Shown here: positions 47,633 to 51,734 of the stretch, one piece after another
How the letters are laid out: each line of letters opens with the position of its first letter
Numbering within the stretch: the stretch's first letter is position 1
Source: Acinetobacter sp.
GTDB lineage: Bacteria; Pseudomonadota; Gammaproteobacteria; Pseudomonadales; Moraxellaceae
Assembly: GCA_031277915.1 (NCBI GenBank)
Contig: JAITLL010000052.1
Location: 1 to 51,734, forward strand
DNA length: 51,734 bases
Direction of reading: 5' to 3'
Made by a program: the position numbers and the translations under genes
Notes under the pieces: generated by a model
The model's database searches: none
What the model was told of the DNA's origin: nothing
The model's input: the letters and a program-made list of their open reading frames with translations, nothing else

Positions 47633-48322
47633 ATGAAAAAGTTTTTCGTTAGTACGCGTCTACCCAAAGCGCTAGGTAATTCATCTTCTGACATTGAAGA
47701 CCAATTAAAAATACTAGACAAAATAGTTAGAGAAATTTCTGTTATTGATCCAATTTTTGCTCATTGGTATGTAAATAATTATGATGAGACTGCTCCTAAA
47801 GCTCCTTTAGTTTATACAATCCCATCAGATAAAGGCTATAAATATCTCTTTGATTTAAAAAGTGGTGATGAATTTGAAAGCTTTTCATTATGGAATGGCA
47901 TCGAAGAAAATATTGATTATACCAGTATAGATTTGAGTAACATTGGCCTACTCGTGAAATTTCAGAAGGTCCTATCTGCCGATCAAATTGTTCAAATTTT
48001 TGAAGTGATTTTAAAGTATTTAAAAGTTGAATATCTCTATATAAATTATAAATTTTTCAAAGATATTAATGTGTTTGAACATCGTTTACCTACGACCTCA
48101 ATTTGCTATGTCTCTTTAAATGTTGCCGCGGACTATTTACCACATCTCTATAAAAAAGTTGATGTAGATAACCAATACAACAAAGGTACTATTCTGGTGT
48201 TTGATGAAAACTGGGCATCTGAAGCTAATGAGTTAAAGAAAAAAGTGCAAGAAAATTCTATTGCTCTAATTGAACTTGGTGCAATTCCTGAAGCTACTAT
48301 TCCTGATTCTTTTTTTGAATAA
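47633..48322 (+). CDS. Immunity protein for the nuclease effector (Imm52-like)
   Basis: A 229-residue cytoplasmic protein beginning MKKFFVSTRLPKALG, with AGGAT before the ATG. It lies directly after the toxin gene and has an adjacent homologue, both expected of an immunity gene. The pattern (ISVIDPIFAHWY, SLWNG, PTTSICYVSL, LVFDENWASEANELKKKVQ) is compatible with the Imm52 group that often accompanies Tox-REase-5, but I assign this mainly by position. It should neutralise the nuclease by binding it. Confidence 0.75.
   Translation: MKKFFVSTRLPKALGNSSSDIEDQLKILDKIVREISVIDPIFAHWYVNNYDETAPKAPLVYTIPSDKGYKYLFDLKSGDEFESFSLWNGIEENIDYTSIDLSNIGLLVKFQKVLSADQIVQIFEVILKYLKVEYLYINYKFFKDINVFEHRLPTTSICYVSLNVAADYLPHLYKKVDVDNQYNKGTILVFDENWASEANELKKKVQENSIALIELGAIPEATIPDSFFE
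48176..48265 (+). repeat. 90-bp near-identical repeat, copy 1 (immunity gene 3' end)
   Basis: Encodes the NKGTILVFDENWASEA region. It differs from the copy at 48991-49080 at one base, while the surrounding parts of the two immunity genes are much more diverged. This suggests recent gene conversion or recombination at this spot. Confidence 0.9.
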
Positions 48323-48373
48323 ACAATAGATATATGGGGTACAAAGCCTGCCCCTGTTTTTATAGAAAAATAA

Positions 48374-48439
48374 CAACAAAGCATTCCCTACATGAGATGG
48401 ACGAGTTTCACTTATCTCAACAATTTTATGCCTTTATAA
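48374..48439 (+). pseudogene. Relic of a toxin-gene 3' end
   Basis: Twenty-one codons open in frame and ending NNFMPL-stop, just like the intact toxin's IFMPL-stop. The following AT-rich leader with AGGAT and the ATG spacing (15 versus 14 bases) also matches the junction between the intact toxin and its immunity gene. This implies that a second toxin was lost, leaving only its tail in front of an immunity copy. Confidence 0.5.
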
Positions 48440-48454
48440 AAATAGGATTTGAAA

Positions 48455-49140
48455 ATGAGTGAATTTTTTCTCAGTACACGCCTACCAAAAGAGTTAGGAA
48501 AGTCTTCAGCTGACATTGAAGCGCAATTAAAAACACTAGAAAATATAGTAAATGAAATTTCTGTTATTGATCCAATTTTTGCGAATTGGTATGTCAATAA
48601 CCCTGTCGGGTCTAAGCCACCTTATGATTATCCATTTCCATCAGAAAAAGCTAAAAACTACCTTTTTAATCTTAGAAAAAAAATCAAGATGAATTATTTC
48701 CATTGTGGAATGGTTCTTTAGATGACGAATTGTTCGTTAGTTTTTATCTAGATAGACTAGGTTCAGTTATGACTTTTGAAAAAGTCTTAACAACTGAGCA
48801 GATAATACAACTATTTAAAGTTGTATTGAATCATTTTAAATATGATTATCTATATCTTAATTCCCTCTTTTTCGGAATGATAAATATTTTTCCCCATAGA
48901 CTTCCTACTACATCGATCTGCTATGTCCCTGTCAGCATAACCGCAGACTATTTACCTCATCTTTATAAAAAGGTCGAAATAGATAACGAATACAACAAAG
49001 GTACTATTCTGGTGTTTGATGAAAACTGGGCATCTGAAGCTGATGAGTTAAAGAAAAAAGTGCAAGAAAATTCTATTGCTTTAATAGAGCTTGGTGCAAT
49101 TCCTGAAACTGAAACGCCTGAAGATTTCTATGATGTGTAA
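48455..49140 (+). pseudogene. Second immunity-protein copy, frameshifted at a poly-A run
   Basis: Homologue of the neighbouring immunity protein, starting MSEFFLSTRLPKELG and ending EDFYDV. The frame is broken at eight A (48676-48683). With nine A the join reads NLRKKNQDELFPLWNG, which aligns without gaps to DLKSGDEFESFSLWNG of the intact copy and gives 228 residues against 229. As given, translation stops at 48721 after 89 residues, and the rest lies in another frame. It could be an inactive orphan, a phase-variable gene, or a sequencing error in a homopolymer. Confidence 0.85.
48991..49080 (+). repeat. 90-bp near-identical repeat, copy 2
   Basis: Partner of 48176-48265, one base different, in the second immunity copy. 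Confidence 0.9.
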
Positions 49141-49155
49141 TCCATAAATAGATTG

Positions 49156-49183
49156 TTAGCCCTCTTTTAGAGGGCTTTTTTTA
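49156..49183 (+). terminator. Terminator of the T6SS cargo operon
   Basis: AGCCCTCT/AGAGGGCT stem with a two-to-four base loop and a seven-base T run, directly after the second immunity copy. Confidence 0.9.
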
Positions 49184-49378
49184 TAAGTATTAACATCTTC
49201 TCAAAGTGAAAATTGATTGATAGACATGTACCACAAAATGCATAATGATCATTCTTTTGAAGGCTTAGCAGAGTGCCTCTACTGACAATAAATGTCACAT
49301 TATGTCAATGTAGAGTGTTATTTTCTAATCTATATTTATTCAAAATTTATAATTTTAATACTTAAAATAGAGTAAGAC

Positions 49379-49789
49379 ATGAGCAATAACAATTATATTG
49401 ATGAGCTTTTAAAGCTCTTAGCGATGTTTGCTTTTATCTGCGTTTCATTATTAGCATTTAAATGTCGAACCATCTTCGCACTAGATATAGAAACATCATA
49501 TGAGGTCTCTTTAAAAATTATTATCTACGGTGCTACGGCAGCTATTCTTGGTTTTTTAACACGCGATCATATTGAGTTTACAACACAATTTTTAATTGCT
49601 GTACCATTTGCATACTTTTGGCTAGAACCAGTTCTTGACTACAAAGCCATTCAAACCATCCCTGATGTTCCGTTTTATTTGTCAGGTCATGGTCAAAGTT
49701 TAGGCTTACTCATCATCATTATATTCTGCTTCGCCCTCTGGGTATTTAAAGAAACAAGTTCAAACTCACCTGAGTCTCAAAATGTCTAA
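49379..49789 (+). CDS. Small membrane protein of unknown family, paralogue 1
   Basis: A 136-residue protein with four predicted membrane helices (about 13-28, 43-60, 68-85, 107-125). Its key motif, PVLDYKAIQTIPDVPFYLSGHGQSLGLL, sits between helices three and four and is also found in the next gene. I do not recognise the family. It is separated from the toxin module by a terminator and a 195-base AT-rich gap, so it has its own promoter. A role as an extra immunity protein or unrelated cargo cannot be told apart. Confidence 0.7.
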   Translation: MSNNNYIDELLKLLAMFAFICVSLLAFKCRTIFALDIETSYEVSLKIIIYGATAAILGFLTRDHIEFTTQFLIAVPFAYFWLEPVLDYKAIQTIPDVPFYLSGHGQSLGLLIIIIFCFALWVFKETSSNSPESQNV

Positions 49790-49896
49790 ATGAGGTTTTG
49801 GGGGCAGTTTTATAAAGTTAAAAATAGTCAATGTTATCTATATTTTTATAATATATATTTTAAACAAATTACTTTATACCAATTAAAACTTTAAAA

Positions 49897-50280
49897 ATGT
49901 TTAATGTATCAAACCCAGCAAATGCCGTTGTAGTGAGCATTATTACAATCATTGCGACCGTTAGCCTTCTTATATGGAAGTTTAATTTTTATCTTGGCAT
50001 AGATATATATACCAGTGGAGAAGTACTTTTCAAAACACTGCTATATGCGGTCGTAACAGGGCTATTTAGTTACTATTTCCGCTATACCATTAAAATTAGT
50101 AATACGGTGATCTTTTCATTACCTCTTTTTTTCTTTTGTATCAGACCCATTCTGAACTACAAAATGACGCATAGTATGGGCAATATTCCGCTATATGCAA
50201 CTCATCATGGTCAGGGTGGAATATTACTCAGTTTAACTGTACTGGCTTGTATGCTGTGGGCCTATACTGCTCACTCATAG
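49897..50280 (+). CDS. Small membrane protein of unknown family, paralogue 2
   Basis: A 127-residue protein with the same four-helix plan. It shares DIYTSGEVLFKTLLY with DIETSYEVSLKIIIY in the neighbour, and PILNYKMTHSMGNIPLYATHHGQG with PVLDYKAIQTIPDVPFYLSGHGQ. The two are clear tandem duplicates that have diverged widely. Its ATG at 49897 is in a very AT-rich stretch with no strong ribosome site. Function unknown. Confidence 0.7.
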   Translation: MFNVSNPANAVVVSIITIIATVSLLIWKFNFYLGIDIYTSGEVLFKTLLYAVVTGLFSYYFRYTIKISNTVIFSLPLFFFCIRPILNYKMTHSMGNIPLYATHHGQGGILLSLTVLACMLWAYTAHS

Positions 50281-50340
50281 CTTAAATTTTAATGGTTAAT
50301 CGTCTTCTTCTTTATTTATTCCAACACTTCAAAATAATTA

Positions 50341-50370
50341 AAAAAACCCTCAGTTGAGGGCTTTTTTATG
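50341..50370. terminator. Bidirectional terminator before the icd 3' end
   Basis: AAAACCCTCA/TGAGGGCTTTT stem (CCCTCA at 50347-50352, TGAGGG at 50355-50360), with A and T runs, between the paralogue 2 gene and the convergent icd. Confidence 0.88.
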
Positions 50371-50375
50371 AAAGA

Positions 50376-51632
50376 TTAATCTTCCATATGTTTGATAATC
50401 GCATCCCCAAACTCAGAACAACGTAACAAGGTTGCACCCGGCATTAAACGCTCAAAATCGTAAGTCACCGTTTTAGCTGCAATTGCTCCTGAAATACCTT
50501 TAATAATCAGGTCAGCCGCTTCTGTCCAGCCCATATCTCGAAGCATCATTTCAGCAGATAAAATGATTGAACCCGGGTTTACTTTATCTTGCCCCGCATA
50601 TTTAGGCGCCGTACCATGCGTTGCTTCATAAACTGCAATTGCCCCACCAATATTCGCACCTGGCGCAATACCGATTCCACCTACTTCTGCGGCTAATGCA
50701 TCAGAAATATAATCACCATTTAAATTGAGTGTGGCAATCACAGAGTAGTCAGCAGGACGCATCAAAATTTGCTGTAAGAAGGCATCAGCAATTACATCTT
50801 TAATAATGATGTCTTTACCAGTTCTAGGATTTTTAATTTTAACCCACGGACCGCCATCTATGAGTTCGCCACCGAAACGATCTAGCGCTAACTCATAACC
50901 CCATTCTTTAAATGCACCTTCGGTATATTTCATGATATTCCCTTTATGAACAAGGGTTACCGATGGTTTGTCATTATCTATTGCAAACTGAATGGCCTTA
51001 CGCACTAAACGCTGAGAGCCTTCTTTAGAAACAGGCTTAATTCCAATACCACAGCCTTCTGGAAAACGAATTTTGGTGACACCCATTTCTTCTTGAAGGA
51101 ACTTAATCACTTTTTTGGCTTCTTCAGAATCGGCTTTCCACTCAATACCAGCATAAATATCTTCCGAGTTTTCACGGAAAATCACCATGTCCGTTAGTTC
51201 AGGGTGCTGAACTGGTGAAGGAACACCTTTAAACCAACGCACAGGGCGTACACACACGTACAGGTCTAATTCTTGGCGCAAAGCGACATTGAGTGAACGA
51301 ATGCCCCCACCTACTGGAGTCGTTAATGGGCCTTTAATTGATACAACAAATTCACGAAGTGCTTCAAAAGTTTCTTCTGGCATGTAAGAGCCATAAATTT
51401 TATTGGCCTTTTCACCGCAGTACACTTCCATCCATTCAATAGAACGTTTGCCGCCATAAGCTTTTAAAATTGCAGCATCAACAACTGTTTTCATGGTTGG
51501 TGTAATATCCACACCAATACCATCACCTTCAATGAACGGAATAATTGGATGATTTGGTACGTTTAGTGAAAGGTCTGCTTTTACTGTAATTTTATCGCCA
51601 TCGGCAGGCACCACAATCTTCTGATAACCCAT
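50376..51632 (-). CDS. icd: NADP-dependent isocitrate dehydrogenase
   Basis: TCA-cycle enzyme oxidising isocitrate to 2-oxoglutarate with NADP, 418 residues as usual for the dimeric bacterial type. Substrate-binding [21 protein letters not shown] (with the Ser that is phosphorylated by AceK in E. coli), [14 protein letters not shown], and [20 protein letters not shown] are conserved; [19 protein letters not shown] is in the nucleotide-binding part. The 3' end faces the accessory segment. GGGAG precedes the ATG. Confidence 0.97.
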   Translation of the reverse strand: MGYQKIVVPADGDKITVKADLSLNVPNHPIIPFIEGDGIGVDITPTMKTVVDAAILKAYGGKRSIEWMEVYCGEKANKIYGSYMPEETFEALREFVVSIKGPLTTPVGGGIRSLNVALRQELDLYVCVRPVRWFKGVPSPVQHPELTDMVIFRENSEDIYAGIEWKADSEEAKKVIKFLQEEMGVTKIRFPEGCGIGIKPVSKEGSQRLVRKAIQFAIDNDKPSVTLVHKGNIMKYTEGAFKEWGYELALDRFGGELIDGGPWVKIKNPRTGKDIIIKDVIADAFLQQILMRPADYSVIATLNLNGDYISDALAAEVGGIGIAPGANIGGAIAVYEATHGTAPKYAGQDKVNPGSIILSAEMMLRDMGWTEAADLIIKGISGAIAAKTVTYDFERLMPGATLLRCSEFGDAIIKHMED

Positions 51633-51734
51633 TGTGTAGATTCTCCCTTTTATAATATTTAACTAACCAAACAAAAATAATTATCGATAAACAATACTTT
51701 CAACTTTTATTAACGCATAATAGCTTAATCGAAT

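Noticed and set aside
44602-50375. Prophage or integrative element with att sites
   Set aside because: No integrase and no duplicated icd or tRNA end seen; only the general island character is supported.

Overview
The window looks like an Acinetobacter chromosome of the A. calcoaceticus-baumannii complex. The evidence is the AT-rich, T/A-ended codon use, the dat-ddc diaminopropane pair, long PstA/PstC proteins, a short Bap-like Ig-repeat protein, and a RapA/HemL/ThiE/CYTH-CHAD housekeeping set. This assignment rests on gene content and protein character only; no database search was possible.

Layout. 1-5730: 3' end of purB, a DUF2238-type membrane protein, an Ig-repeat adhesin-like protein, a cytochrome b561 and SohB. 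5877-10698: pstSCAB phosphate uptake operon on the minus strand behind a clear Pho box, with no phoU. 11152-16515: aromatic amino-acid module (AroP-type permease, indole/phenylpyruvate decarboxylase, divergent Lrp-type regulator, aldehyde dehydrogenase). 16801-19709: dat-ddc, making 1,3-diaminopropane. 20175-25193: SIMPL protein, TetR regulator, DUF4442 protein, and a desaturase/ferredoxin-reductase pair divergent from a FabR/DesT-like repressor with a palindromic operator. 25362-43986: AI-2E-type transporter, rapA, a pseudouridine synthase, a degenerate EntB-like protein, hemL, thiE, Mpo1-like, CYTH-CHAD, DUF3144, an M16 peptidase, PhzF, a TcyP-type cystine symporter, LysR and MFS genes, and an unannotated 41-residue ORF coupled to the MFS gene. 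50376-51632: icd.

44029-50280 is the accessory part. It holds a TetR gene, a compact highly structured RNA-like element in an AT-rich gap, a gene frameshifted at a homopolymer, and then an orphan type VI secretion cargo module. That module consists of a VgrG C-terminal stub, a DUF4123 adaptor, a 113-residue unknown protein, a Tox-REase-5-like nuclease effector, its immunity protein, and a second immunity copy broken by loss of one A. A relic of a toxin 3' end precedes the second copy. Two tandem paralogous membrane proteins of unknown function fill the space up to icd. No T6SS core gene or integrase is visible, so the module presumably relies on an apparatus encoded elsewhere.

Most genes are well explained by known families. 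The most interesting parts are the T6SS cassette with its displacement scars, the structured RNA candidate upstream of it, the paralogous membrane pair, and the EntB-like pseudoenzyme that lacks both its hydrolase residues and its carrier serine.
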